DNA of 64,000 bases from Casuarius casuarius. Its lineage: Eukaryota > Chordata > Aves > Casuariiformes > Casuariidae. Numbering within the stretch: position 1 is the first letter of the stretch; every line of letters begins with the position of its first letter. A program made the translations under genes and the position numbers. This document shows, one piece after another, positions 1-12,100 of this stretch. The notes under the pieces are model-generated. The model had not been told where the DNA came from, ran no database searches, and worked only from the letters and a program-made list of their open reading frames with translations. The stretch is from contig PTFA01000229.1 in NCBI GenBank assembly GCA_003342895.1, positions 991,200 through 1,055,199 on the forward strand. Reading direction: 5' to 3'.

Positions 1-927
1 ATTCTAATTATAATCTCAAACAGGGAACTTGCATAATTAAGAAAACCACTTTTCTTTTTTTTCATTTATGTACCTCAGTGGTGCCATGACTGATTAAATA
101 GTGAACATGGTAGTTTAAGAGCAGTATTTTTTTTTACAGCTGAAGATTGAATTCTGCCTGGGCATGAGACCTTCCTTGTGTTCCTACATGCTCAAACATA
201 GATCTTATGGAAAGATGTACAAAAAAGGCCTAGGAGTTTACTGAGTCAGTATTAAAGGCAGGTGGTATAATTTGCTATGCTGGAGTAGGCTAGCAGAAAG
301 TTACTCACCCAATGAAAGGAATATTAAGAAAACAAATGAAAGGAGCATTATGGTCGAGGTCCTCTGAACAGCTCAAGCTTGTAAAGGTGCAAGCTCCATG
401 GAAGCTCTGCATGGCCGTGGGCTGCAGCTAGAGCTACAGCACAGCATACGCGTTTATGTGAATCAAGACACAGTGAAACAACAAAAAATGTTCTGAGTAA
501 TACGCCTTGCTCATAACATTTAAAGCAATCTTTGCAACTTTAAAGCTGGCTTAACCACACTGGCCATTAATAATGGAGAAAGTGTCAAATAACAAGTGTT
601 AGCATGGTGTACAAAACTGGAGCTCTGCTCAAAATACGAGCCTGGCATAAGCCCGGCACATCTGGCCGGGGGTGGGGGGCGAGTTGAAAAATGCAGCCAC
701 AAAAAGCAGCATTCTACTGTCCACAGATAGTTCGAGGAATAATGAGGTGTCTTCTGAAACGTGCTTCTCAATTAGCAAGTTCAAAGGATTTTTTTTGTTT
801 TTTTAATATTCTAGAAGTTTTAAATTGCAACCATACTATAGAGAGAAAAACATTTATATTTGCTCTGTAGGAATCTGATGTTCGCACTGCAGGACTTCAA
901 AGACCCCAGGAATGTATGAAACAATCC
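1..927. other. AT-rich non-coding stretch, no gene seen
   Basis: I see no coding region, RNA gene or repeat family here. The longest frame is an 83-codon minus-strand frame at 520-771. It has no recognisable domain and overlaps a G-rich run at about 664-681. The rest is ordinary AT-rich unique sequence. Confidence 0.7.
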
Positions 928-1035
928 TTTTTTTTTTTTTTTTTTTTTTTTTAAAAATTTATATTTACAAATTATTATTTTTATATTCTTTTTTTTTTTT
1001 TAAAAACTACTTTTTTTTTTTTTTTTTTTTTTTTT
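928..1035. repeat. Cluster of three long T tracts
   Basis: Three uninterrupted T runs lie within 108 bases: 25 T at 928-952, 13 T at 989-1001 and 25 T at 1011-1035. The sequence between them is also almost pure A and T. CR1, the dominant LINE in birds, does not end in poly(A), so this is not a normal CR1 tail. It could be a cluster of poly(A) tails from minus-strand retrocopies, or a slippage-expanded homopolymer region. A frame of Phe and Lys codons across it (912-1115) is an artefact of the composition. Confidence 0.9.
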
Positions 1036-4000
1036 GTCTTGTACAATACAAATTGGGAATACAGTTTTCCTTCTTTAGCAAGCTAGAAAGTTCGGTTTTG
1101 ATTGTTATTGCCTGATTATATTGCTTAAATACCCATGAGTATCATTAGTAGTGATAATATAATAAATACAGTGGCTCTAAAAACAGCATTTCTGTAGGAG
1201 TACTGGAATGTTTCTGTTTCCAGTACAAAAAACAGTGAGCTTACATGTGCTGGGTTCGCTAAGAGAATTTTTGCTAGCAGCTTCACATTTGAAACATCTG
1301 TCTCTGGAAACAACAACATTCTCTTGAACTTCCTTCTGAACTATACCCAAGTATATTTCTGTGCTTTGTGATTTCCTGCACTGCTGTACCAGAGAACAGA
1401 CATTAGAAATGGAGTTCCTGAGAGCTGTGCATAGAAGCCAAAGATCTTGTATCACTTTACGTAGGCCAAACCCTGATCAAAAACTCTATTTCAATCACAG
1501 TGAAATGTTTTCTGCACTAAGCAGAATCTTAGACTTAGGTCAAAAATGGCAGAAATCTACTTGCTTCTCAGTAGGGTATATCAATATTCACGGATTTTTT
1601 TTTTTATCTTCTATGGCTGGATTGCCACTGGTATCTGTATCAACTTATTTACAGGACATTCAATACTGTTTGCCCTTTGCTGTCATATATCCCTTATGTC
1701 TTTAAACTATGAACCAGCATCCATCAGAATATATTTGTATTCAGGCAAGTTCATTTGTGAAGGGTTACAAAAGCCCATCTTATTGTTTTATTGTTAGAAG
1801 AGTGTAGATTAGGCAAAAAAAAAAAAAAGAGCAGAGAATTAAGAAGATATTGTCCATTATTAATTACGAAATTTATAGTAACAACCTACTACAGACACTA
1901 TATTTGTTTGTACATCAGACAATGACCCTGAGAATGTGTTAGAGGTGTTTTATCAATCAAAAGTAGATAGCAAAATGCTCAAGATACAAAAATAATTGCA
2001 ACCTTCAATTAGAATTATTTTTTTTTATATTTATAACAACCAGTGCTTCTGAGCTGAGACGAAGTATTTCAGCATGACGAAATATAAACTAGTCCTGTAC
2101 TTAAACTTTGTTTTCTAAAAATCAGACTACCTTTAACCACATCGACAAAGAACAGCCACATAGGCGTTGGGTCAAGCAAAATAAGTAGCACCTTTCCAAA
2201 TGCAGTTCTGTTGAAATCATAACAATCTATATTTGAAACATTGTGTAATGTGGAGAAGCAGAGCCTGTCCCCTTTGAATTCAACCTGGAATTCTATAGGC
2301 TTTTTTTTTTCTTTTTCTCTTTTACAATTCTCTCTCACAATCCTCTTTAGAGAAAAACAAGCTCATTTGTTGATCTCCAACTTCAGAACTCTCTTCTGTA
2401 TTATTTTCACATTTATGCAAGTTGAAAAGGTGAATTTTAAAGTGTTGAACATCAACTCATATATATATATATATTTTAAGGAGTCTAGAGATAAGAAAGG
2501 ATATTTTAATAACTGTCTCAGAATAGCAGTTCAGAGGTGTGACTCTTACTTTCTAATCACACGGTGCTTTTTCCTATGTTTTATGTGACACCTCTTTTTC
2601 CTAAAGGAGAAGAAAACAGTCTTTAAATGGATTCTACTTGCAAGGAAGAAGGATAAGCCCTTTCAATGACAATATATAGATCTGATACATTGTTCAGAAT
2701 ACTTCATCTTTTAAATCCCTTACTAAAAAACTAGGTTACAGAACACCTGAACAAACTTTTACTCAGGCTGTGTTGTTCCTGTAATATATGTATGTTACAG
2801 AGTCAGTTGTTTTGAGAAGATGATCATGCCTGTTTCAAATTTGTAGGTCATACAAGAGGAAAAGTGTTCTGTTTAATGGTAAATCTGCTTTACTGACTCT
2901 TTGACTTTTGCCCACCTGGTTCTGGCATTTGTAGAGCATTTACAACTTGAAACTGAAGACTGCTATCAACCATTCCATAGAAACTGTGAAGTGGAATAGC
3001 AAACAAGCAGTTATATACATCTTTGAAAAGACACAGTAGAATAAAATAGTATGGAGAGATTAGAACAAAATAGGCAAAAAACAACATCCTTGGACTGTGC
3101 AGATCCCTGTGGAGATAATAAATACTTTTTAATGGCTAAAAATGTCTAATTGTCTTAGACATTCAAGGTCTCATTCTCGAAAGATACGCAAGAAGGTTTA
3201 AGAATTTTCTTAATTAGCCAGAATATTTTCTGTAATAAACTACCAACTACAAAGGTAAACATAGTTGCATAGATAAATTTTTAATTGTATGCAATTAATA
3301 TACTAACATTAAATAAATACAATAAGATTTTGCATTAATATTGATAACCCTTCTTGTTCCCAAGATATTTTAGAATACCCAAAGGTAAGGTCTAATAGCA
3401 CTGTTCTAAATTAATGGTCAAAATACTTAATTATAAAAGGGGTTGTTAAAAAAAACAGAAGAAAAAGGAACTGTTATTTGGAGTATTGTGTGATGATATC
3501 CACATTACTGTCTCTCTTCTCTGTGGGTTGTTTCTATCTATTTCCTGCCCATGCTGCCACAGAATTTAACAGTCTCAATTTCTGAGAGGCTATAGCAGTA
3601 GCCAAAACATTGACAGCAGCAGCCCATGGGATTCAAATCAATCTGACTTTGTCTCAGTCTTCCTATCCTGCTCCTAACTGAATATCCTGCCTTCTATTTC
3701 TTTGAAGAGTACTGACTTACTAGCTATCACCCATTATCTCTCTTTTGGATACTTAGATTTTTTCTTTTGCCAATATTTTTCAAGTAGTATAACATCATTT
3801 GTTTTTGTGGGGTTTTTTTTCCATCTGACATAGTAAAATCTTTTCAGACATTGAATGAGAGCTTAGACTGAGCTCTCAGACTATGAGTACCTCAGAAGGG
3901 TGACTTAGTATTCATACTGTTTTTAAAATATCATACATAACTGTAATAAAATAGAAAGAAAAGAGAAAAAGAAATGAAAATAAAAATCGAAAAACAAAAA

Positions 4001-4405
4001 TATAGGATAACAGACCAGGTTCTCAGCAACTATAAAACAGCATAACCTACCTACCAAAAGACAGAGACCTGTTCATCAACTTATATACTGGCTGCAAATT
4101 CATTTCTTCACCATAATAAATAATATAATCTGAGGTAAATGAACAAGTATACTTTTTTAGGAGACCTTTTGTTTGGCGTGGTTCAATTAGCAGGATTTCT
4201 GTTCTGTTCCCCATACTTTCCACCAGGGAACCCTAATGATCAGTAAAACTGCGACACCATTCCATGTTCACATATCAGCTTGCATATTTATGAGGACATG
4301 TTTCCCCAAAGAAACACTCCTGAATACTAACAAATGTACAATACAGTCACTGTACTGGAGCACTTGGGCCTTTCCAACTTGCCTTCTTGGTACTTGACTC
4401 AGTTG
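1036..4405. other. AT-rich non-coding stretch, no gene seen
   Basis: No supported gene. Short simple-sequence runs are present: 14 A at 1815-1828, (AT)8 at 2459-2474 and an A/T-rich purine run near 3955-4000. Overlapping 83- to 115-codon frames at 1361-1797 and 2241-2588 contain no known domain, show no consistent splice signals and look like chance frames. Confidence 0.65.
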
Positions 4406-4519
4406 CACTTTAGGATCACAGAATCTCAACCTGCTCCAGTGTTTGACCATCTTCACTTTAAAAAAAAAAAAGTTTTTTTTCTTCTTTTTAAACAGAAGAG
4501 AACTTCCTTTCTTCCAGTG

Positions 4520-5095
4520 TATCAACCAATTCTCCCAGTTTTGTACCATCTGAAAACTTGCTGAGGGTGCATTCTTTCCTGTCCTCCAGGTCATTAATGA
4601 AGATGTTAAAAAGTATTTGACCCAGTATCTACTGCAAGGGGATACTACAGGTCTCCAGCTGTGATGCTGACCACAATCCTCTGAGCCCTGAAGACTCTTT
4701 TCAGTCTAGCTCGCTGACCACTTATCCAGTTCATACTTCATCAGTTTGTCTGTGAGGATACTATGGGACAGTGTTGAAAGTCTTCCTAAAGTTAAGATAA
4801 ACAACATCAACTGCTTTACCCTCATCCACCAAGCTAATCATCTCATCATAGGAGACTAGTCAGGTATGATTTCCCCTTCATAAATCTATACCATCTCCCT
4901 TCATAAATCCAATCCATTGAGGATCTTCTTGTCCTGAATATGTTTGGAAATGGTTTCCAGGAAGATTCGCTCCATCACTGTCCCAGGGATTGAGCTGAAG
5001 CTTGTGGGTCTGCAGGTCTCCAGATCCTTATTCTTGCCTTTCTTGAAGATAGGAGTAGTATTTGTTTTCTTAAAGTCCTCAGAAACCTCCCCCAA
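4520..5095 (-). pseudogene. CR1 ORF2 reverse transcriptase remnant
   Basis: The minus-strand frame at 5095-4901 reads FKKTNTTPIFKKGKNKDLET, then a CRPTSFSSIPGTVMERI segment. This is the classic CR1 reverse-transcriptase start (TPIFKKG, then RP-S-TSIPGK-ME). Further 3', degraded sequence at about 4870-4740 corresponds to the AYDE-to-FDTV region. At 4545-4556 the minus strand encodes FSDG where a functional CR1 has FADD, so one catalytic aspartate is lost. The frame then continues briefly ([16 protein letters not shown]) before the element is truncated. Several frameshifts separate these pieces. Confidence 0.93.
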
Positions 5096-5262
5096 TCACC
5101 ATGACCAAAAATAATTGAGAGTGGCCTTGCAATGACATCAGTCAGCTCCCTCAGCTCTCATGGGCACATCCCATAAGGATTCATGGACTTGCATACATCC
5201 AGTTTGTTGAACTTTTCCCTCGTCAAGTTCTCCTCCACCAAAGGTAAGCCTTCCTTGCTTCC

Positions 5263-5472
5263 TTATTTTCCCATTGGTCTCAGGGGGCTGAGACTACTGA
5301 AGGCCAGTTTTACTAGTAAAGATGGAGATGAAGAAGATATTGAGTACCTTACATTTTCCGTGTTCTTTGCCACCAGCTCCACTGCCCTGTTCATCAGTGG
5401 GCCCACTTTTTTCCCTTGTTTGTCTTTTGCTGCTGATATATCTCTAAAAGCCTTTCTTTTTGCCTTTCTCAT
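5263..5472 (-). pseudogene. CR1 ORF2 linker between endonuclease and reverse transcriptase
   Basis: This minus-strand frame contains KAFRDISAAKDKQGKKVGPL followed by a MNRAVELVAKNTE segment. It corresponds to the CR1 inter-domain region, in which a K-F-YIS-K-R motif is followed by a VGPLLN-G-LV motif. It lies in the expected order between the endonuclease and reverse-transcriptase pieces, which supports one contiguous though decayed insertion. Confidence 0.85.
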
Positions 5473-5720
5473 TCCTTAGCACATCCAGGTCCAAGTGGGC
5501 TTTGACTTTCTTAATCCCAGCCCTACTTGCTCTAGACAGTGTGTCTATATTTCTCCTGCATTACCTGCCCCCACTTCCACTTTTTGTATAATTCCTTTCT
5601 GTGTCTGAGGTTTGTTAAGGGCTCTTTGCGCTTCGATGCCAGCTTTCTAAACCTTTGACTGGTTTTCTGCTATCACGGGGATGGAGTGTTCCTGAGCCTG
5701 GAGGAGGTGATCTTTAAAAA

Positions 5721-6123
5721 TCAGCCAGCTCTCCTGCACTCCTCTTCTTTTTGCCTTGTCTCTAGACAGTCTACCATGATGTACTTCCAAACAGGTTTCT
5801 GAACAAAGTCTGTTCTCCCAAAGTCTAGGGTTGTGATCCTGCTTTTTGCCCTGATCCCTTCTCTCAGGATGCTGTACTCCATTATCTCATGGTCACTGCA
5901 GTCAAGGCGGACCCCAGGCTTCACATCACTGACCTGTTCTTCCTTGCTTGTAACTATGAGGCCCAGCAGAATATTCCCCCTTCACTGGCTTCTTGATCAC
6001 TCGTGTTAGGAAGTGACCATCAATGCACTCCAGAAACTTCACAGATTGCTTTTGCCCTGCTGTGCTATCCCTCCAGCAGATATTGGGATTGTTAAAGTCC
6101 TCCATGAGAACTGGGGTCTGCAA
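5721..6123 (-). pseudogene. CR1 ORF2 endonuclease remnant
   Basis: Two minus-strand frames (6123-5926 and 5924-5721) match the apurinic-like endonuclease of CR1 ORF2. The first reads VLMEDFNNPNICWRDSTAGQ and continues to a FLECID motif. CR1 elements normally have a GDFN-type motif here, so the glycine is changed to glutamate. The second frame contains CSDHEIMEYSILREG and SRITTLDFGRTDF, matching the SDHE and LDF-RADF segments near the domain's C-terminus. The two pieces are nearly abutting but separated by a stop. The domain nicks target DNA in an active element; this copy is dead. Confidence 0.93.
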
Positions 6124-6329
6124 AAGTGAGCCTTCTTCCAGTTGTCTCGAGAAGGCCTTATCTACTACTTCTTGATTAGGCAGTCACCGACCACACCGTC
6201 ACTTACATTGATGTTCCTGCTAATCCTCATCCACAAGCTCTCGACTGGCTTATCAACCATTCCCAGGCACAACTCTACGCATTGCTGCTGCTCTTGCACA
6301 TGAATTATTTAGATCACTTACACTAAAGT

Positions 6330-8258
6330 GCCCTCTTGTCTTCAAAAGACTGACATTGAAAAATCAAAATACTCATGAACACGAAGAAAAACAACACCTT
6401 TGTTTTTCTTTAGTATGGCATGGTATATTGACAATATCGTTTGGGTAGAAGTTCACTGTATGGAGAAATGATCTTATTTGGCTTTTGTTTTCCTTTATAT
6501 ACTAGGGTTTTAGTATAGATCAATGAGAAGGAATGATACTTTCTAAATTATAGCAAAAAGTGGGTAAATGAAATCACTCAGAATTACTTTACTTTCATAT
6601 ATTGCCAAAACAAATATCTGTTCTGGCTCATTAAATAATAATAAAAAAAAAGAAACTCACAGATAATAATATTATCATTCTATCCTGCCTGAGCAGAGCC
6701 ATCCTTCATAGTTTGTCATGCTGTACAAGTATATAAAAAAATATAGTTCTTGAGTGCTGTACATGTTGCCTCAAATATGCAGAGATACACAAAATATTTA
6801 GAAATAGCTTGTTCCTAACGCTGACCTTTGAAGAAAGTAATCACTGTTTCTATTCATGGTGTATCATTTCCAGGTTCAATAGCCAGCTTCTACCACCTGT
6901 CCAGTTCTCCCTGTGGACCTGACAAATGCATTGCATTTTTGCCATTTATGAATCCACATGAGTTAAGAAAATTTTAACATTTTGAGAACATTAGAGCACT
7001 CAAGCCTGTGTAATTTTTTTTTCCCCCAGAATCTATATCAAGAAAATTTGACTTACTATAATTTAAAAAAATGGAAAATGCTTTTAAGGAAAAGTATGCA
7101 CATAGTGGCCAAACATTATACTCTGTGTTACAGTGTAAGGGAGTCTGAACAATACATGGTCTTGTGTTGAAACCAGCAGACAAGCAAAAAAAAACCCTGG
7201 TAGAGACAGTGATTCTCATCTTTAGGAAGACCTTTCCCGTTCATTCTTGTTCTCTTTGCCAGCAAAACTCTTCTTGAATCAAAGCTGAAATCAATGCGAG
7301 TTTTGCTTATATTAAGACTGTGTGAAAGGTGTTTGCACATACGATGGAGAACACTGAGTTTACTAGCTTCCGGAGTAAAGCTCACCAGCTAGATCTATGT
7401 GCTGGGCATGACATATTTTGGTAATGACATGGATTACAGTTAAGTGTATCTTAGGGAAGGCTAGTTTAATCATTATCCACATCTTTAGGCAAGCTTCAAT
7501 CATTCAAAAACATTCAGACCAACTATGTGTTAACTCTTCTAAAGGTTTCCTTGGTAAGCAAATGATGGACATACCAATGCCATATAATGGAAAAAATAGC
7601 AAGTATCAATATTGCTGACATTTTTTTTTGTTTATGTGCCTTTAACTTCTGACAGTTTGAATCATTTTGAATGAAAGTATAGCCTACTGTACACTGAAAC
7701 AAGTGATTTGGTACTTTTAGGACTTTCTACTGCTTTCTAAGCTCTTAGTAATTATGTGGTACTTAGTAAGGAGGCTAGATAAGCCATAAATATAGATTTT
7801 CAATCAAAATGAAGGAAATCAAGCCTGCATAACTCATAAGATAAAGTGTTTCAGGCATTAATGAGTTATACTGCTGCTTTATGAGTGAGATTAAAAAAGA
7901 ACAAAACATAAATGAAAAACAAAACATCACTAACTCCCACTGGAAATGTTAACATAGCAGTTGATAACATACATATTGCATTTTAATTAAGCTATGAGCT
8001 ATGGATGTTTTGCTACTGTTTTTGAAATAATCTTTTAGAATACTATCCTACAGGATTTTTACAGTAGGATAAAAATTTTTGGCTAGCATCAATGCTGATT
8101 GCCTATGGACTGAGTTAAAAGTTACTAGATGCTTTGTCTAATCCAAAATAAAATCTTCACATTGCTGGTATTCAGAAAATTATAAATATTTCCACATTTT
8201 AACCTGATTCAAGTCAGGGAAAAATTCTGATTTTTCATGTCAAAACCATCCCTGAGAA
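6330..8258. other. AT-rich non-coding stretch, no gene seen
   Basis: No gene or repeat family recognised. An 85-codon minus-strand frame (7128-7385) and a 66-codon plus-strand frame (7418-7618) have no known domain. The pair TATCCTAC at 8044-8051 and GTAGGATA at 8064-8071 forms a small inverted repeat of the size chance produces. Confidence 0.65.
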
Positions 8259-8286
8259 ACACACACACACACACACACACACACAC
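8259..8286. repeat. (AC)14 microsatellite
   Basis: Uninterrupted AC dinucleotides, followed by AT/GT-rich sequence (8287-8365) with several short TATATG-like alternations. Likely length-polymorphic. Confidence 0.97.
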
Positions 8287-8669
8287 TTTATGTACACATA
8301 TACAGACACATAAAACATTATATATGTATTTTAAATATACATATAATATATTTATGTGTGTGTACTTTACATAGTAAACAGTGTGCAGTTGCTGAATGTA
8401 CAGTGCTCACTGAACTGTGACTTTTTTCTGTTTTAGTTAAACAGAAATAATCCTGGTTAAGGTAATAAAATATAAAATAAAATATATTTTTTTAAAAACA
8501 TGCTGACATCCTAGCCATGGACATGGTGATTAATTGCTGGAGTGCCTGCCAAATAAATTAATGCTTGCTACATTTTGTTTTGCTTATTGAAATTGGTTCC
8601 TGGAAGAAGCATGAGCGGAAGGAAAACACTTAAAGAAATACCAATGCAAATGAATGCATTTCTTTCCAG
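8287..8669. other. AT-rich stretch containing a possible conserved element
   Basis: The first part is TA/GT-rich low-complexity DNA. From about 8500 to 8600 the composition changes to balanced, non-repetitive sequence with TTAATT-type homeodomain-like sites near 8530 and 8558. That is the kind of sequence often found in vertebrate conserved non-coding elements. This is inference from texture only. Confidence 0.35.
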
Positions 8670-9135
8670 TTCAAGATGACTGAGCAGGCCACGTAAAGAG
8701 GTGTAAAATGTCCTTTCCTTCTATATTCAGGTGTAAAATCACAACACAGCTGGGATGGCAATCGGACAAAACCATCAATTTCTTTGAATGCGGGTGAGAG
8801 GAGATGGGAGAGGTCTCCTCCTGGTTCTCCTTACGAAGCACTAACCACAGTGCTGCACCCTCGGAGGAGGCAACTTCTTGCTGGCCAGTATCTGCCTCAG
8901 CTTTAAGCCCTCTGGTTAGAGCCAGGATAAAATCTGGCGGGGTGGGGGGGGCTGTCGTGCAGTAAATCATGACTCCAAGGACCCAGCTGGGCTGAAGGCA
9001 GGTCATGTCAGAGACTCCTGGGGGGTAAGAGGGGCCGAGCCGAGCACCCTGCCATGGGAGCACCGGCAGCAGTGCAGCGCGCAGGGATGTCCTCAGAGTG
9101 CGGCGGGCACCTGAGGCCCTGCACCCTGTGGCTGT
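8670..9135. other. GC-rich patch with G runs and CpGs, unidentified
   Basis: A clear compositional island in AT-rich surroundings, with CpG dinucleotides clustered near 9030-9110 and a G-rich run at about 8936-8951. A 130-codon minus-strand frame (8671-9063) spans it, but I recognise no domain and see no matching exon structure. Open frames are expected by chance in GC-rich DNA. It could be an old repeat, a retrocopy or a small CpG island; I cannot tell which. Confidence 0.6.
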
Positions 9136-12100
9136 GAATGTAAAACAGGACAGATGTGAGATTTTTGCAAAGGTGGCTTAGCATCAGGTTCCTTGTTTGT
9201 TACTGGGAATTCTTCTAGCTGAAGCACATATTGTCCCTTGAGAGGGGGACACTGCATGGAGAACTGTTATCCGAAGTTAGGCATGTGTCTGTGAGGTGTC
9301 AGTAGTCAAGACTACCTTATCCTCACATTTTGAAGGCTGCAACACATGTGGCATACCCCTTGTAAAAGAGAGGCGGTATTGGCACACGCATATCCCTGCA
9401 GTCATCTGCCACACGGTTTGCCATTGTGTATTACCTTCTTATACGAGTATTTTGGTCGCCTCGTTGGTAAATATCAATTGTTAGATTTAAAATATCGTAA
9501 GCGGTGACTCCTAATATGAATGTGATTAATTTATGTTTCTCTGTTAAATAAGTGTATGCAGAAAAGAACACACTTCATGTACCTCGACAAGCTGTAAACA
9601 GTGTACGATGGTGAGAAAAATAACTATGGTTCTGCTTGTCTGCAAAGAAAAGGAACAACTCTAAGGTGATAACCATAATTTAAGCTCATAAGATAGTGCT
9701 GTAAAGATTAAAAAAAGATAAAATAAAAAGCTGAAAAGCAAAAAGACAAGACTCTGATGAGGTTGGTTGGGACTGTCTGAGAACCTTGACGTGAAAAATC
9801 AAAAGCCAAATAAAAACCAGTCTTTGTGCCTTTCTGTCATAATTAGATACAGATTAGATAAGGCTATAACCTGAAGTTGATAATAACTACATTAAAAACT
9901 GATTGTGTCCAAGCAATATAGTGACTAATAACACATTTTATACATTCTTTTTCTGTTAGTTATTTATACATTACTGAACAACATCTATGACAAGGACTGA
10001 TTCATTAGTTATGGAACTGGTAGGATTGGTGAACTGGCTTGGAAGGGAGAGAAAAGCTGTGGTCAGGGTCTATTTCTCATCAGGTTTTTGCTATTTCAGA
10101 TATTAGGTTCATGTCACAGTCTTCTCTGTAGCGATGATCTAAGCTAAGGTGCCAATCTTCACAGCAAATCCTGTCATACAGACACCTAAAAGTAGACTGA
10201 AAGCAGTAACTCATTTTAGGTAAGCTAATGGGAGGTATGACCTTTGGTTTCTCCTGGCCTGTATTCAACTTATATTGGTAATTAAGACTTGGAAAGATAC
10301 AGACCTTAAAAATGCAGTCCTCTGGTTCATCCAGTCAAAATCAATACATATTTAAAGTAACATTTTGCTCTGTTTTGGGCTTACAAACTGACACAAAATT
10401 TTTCCCACAATCTGTTTAATATGAGTCTTGGAAAGAACCCTTTTCTGGGCATTTGAGTTCTCTGAGAATGGTAGAAAAATGTATAACAATAATGTCAAAT
10501 AATTGAATAGATAGCAGGGAAATCCAGGCACTAAAGTTGTCTTTCTAATCCCTTTGCTTTCCTGCTAAGCACCCACTTTCTGGTGAGAAGGATTCCATTT
10601 AAATTGCTCTACTTCCTCTACCTATGTATTAATCTCTAAATGATACATTATTGTTGAGAGCTCTCAGTGCTTCGTATTACAGACTGTTTGTCATACTCTA
10701 TTTAAAATCAAGCTATTAGTAGCTGTAGGGGCATTTCATTTTCCGGTATCTTAATTGACATATTTTGAGGTCTATGAGTGCGTATTTTATATATAAAACT
10801 GATCATCCTATTACATATTGTAAATGTTTCATGGAAAGATGCATGCTTTCTTTAATATATAAAGTACAATATCCTTGGAGAGGGAGAAACAGAAAGTAAA
10901 GATTACTGCTTACAATTCATGAATTTTACTAAGTCTCTGTCTATGCTTCTTGTTATCATCACATATGAAATGTTATGATAATTATTAATAACAGCCTATA
11001 TAGGAACTCTGGTCTTCAGTTTAAACGCATCAAAAGGGACACTAATCAATTCTATAATAACCAGTTCCTAAAATGAACAAAAGATTTTATAATGCCATCC
11101 AATTTTACTGAAGAGAAGTCATGCCAGTTTATAGGTTTAAAAGAATGAAAACATTTTTAAGTACACCTTTCAGTAAAATTTCAGTAAAATATGTAAGTAA
11201 GCTATAGTTTGGGAAAGAAGAAATAGACTTAAGCATGAGGCTGTTCTCGCAAAAGAGAAATCAGTGTTCATATAATAAATGAAAGATTTCCAGAAGAGCT
11301 GGACAACATTCCAAACTGTTTTTAAAAGTGCAATTTTCTGCTATTTCTAGTTACTTGGAAAACAGTATATAATCGAGGAGGGAGGCAGGAAAGGGAAACC
11401 AATTACTTAATTTTTATTTTCCTTAGATTGTCAGTTATTTTTTAGTTTACTGAAGGGTGAAAAAAAGACCAATTCGGAAAGTCCAAATGTTTATGAATCT
11501 TTTCATTGGCATTGTATTCTAAAAGGAATTTTGTTAACCAAAATAGAAGTACAAGGGAAAGGACCTGATGTCTACACAATGCAAGTTTTAAGTATTTTAA
11601 ACATAGTATGGCTCCATGCACAAACTTCCTGGTAATGACTGGAGTTTATTATGAGCACATCATCTGGTTTATTTTCATCCCAAAGGATTCCAGGTATGTG
11701 CTCCAAGACCGCTCTACAGAGTAAAACAGAGCATGATGTGTGGAAATAATCAAAAAATGCACTGAGAAGATGAAATCTTACATTTCTGTGTTGCATTGAA
11801 ACTTACCACCTAGGCTGCCTACATTGTCCTGCAGTTGTTACAATTAAATTTTAGCAGCTCATCCTCAAGGGCAAGGGTATCAACTGTTCAATTTATATGG
11901 ATTAAAGAAATACACCTTATGTGAAAATCCAAGAATTTATTGTTAGTGTAATTATAGCCTTAATGGTCCAATCAAAGAATAATTAGTTCAGTAACAATGA
12001 TACTAAGACTTATAGTTCACATTGTCCAATTATTTCGGTTTATTCCTACTTTTCAATTGCTCCTCTGGGTCATAATGTCAAAAGCACCATGATTTTTCAG

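Larger units (their letters stand above)
4410..6325 (-). mobile_element. Decayed CR1-family LINE, internally deleted
   Basis: This is a relic of a chicken-repeat-1 (CR1) non-LTR retrotransposon, reading right to left. Going 5' to 3' on the minus strand I recognise endonuclease pieces (about 6123-5721), the linker before the reverse transcriptase (5472-5263), the N-terminal reverse transcriptase (5095-4901), then palm-domain sequence to about 4520. At 4427-4458 there is sequence like the CR1 3' end (a 'caacctgctccag'-like motif). The C-terminal third of the reverse transcriptase should lie between these last two pieces but is missing. A purine/pyrimidine run (4459-4495) sits at the junction, so an internal deletion is likely. 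Frameshifts and stops break the frame repeatedly, so it cannot be active. The 5' boundary near 6325 is approximate. Confidence 0.95.

Noticed and set aside
912..1115. 67-codon plus-strand frame rich in Phe, Lys and Tyr
   Set aside because: It is a translation of the T-tract cluster, not a gene.
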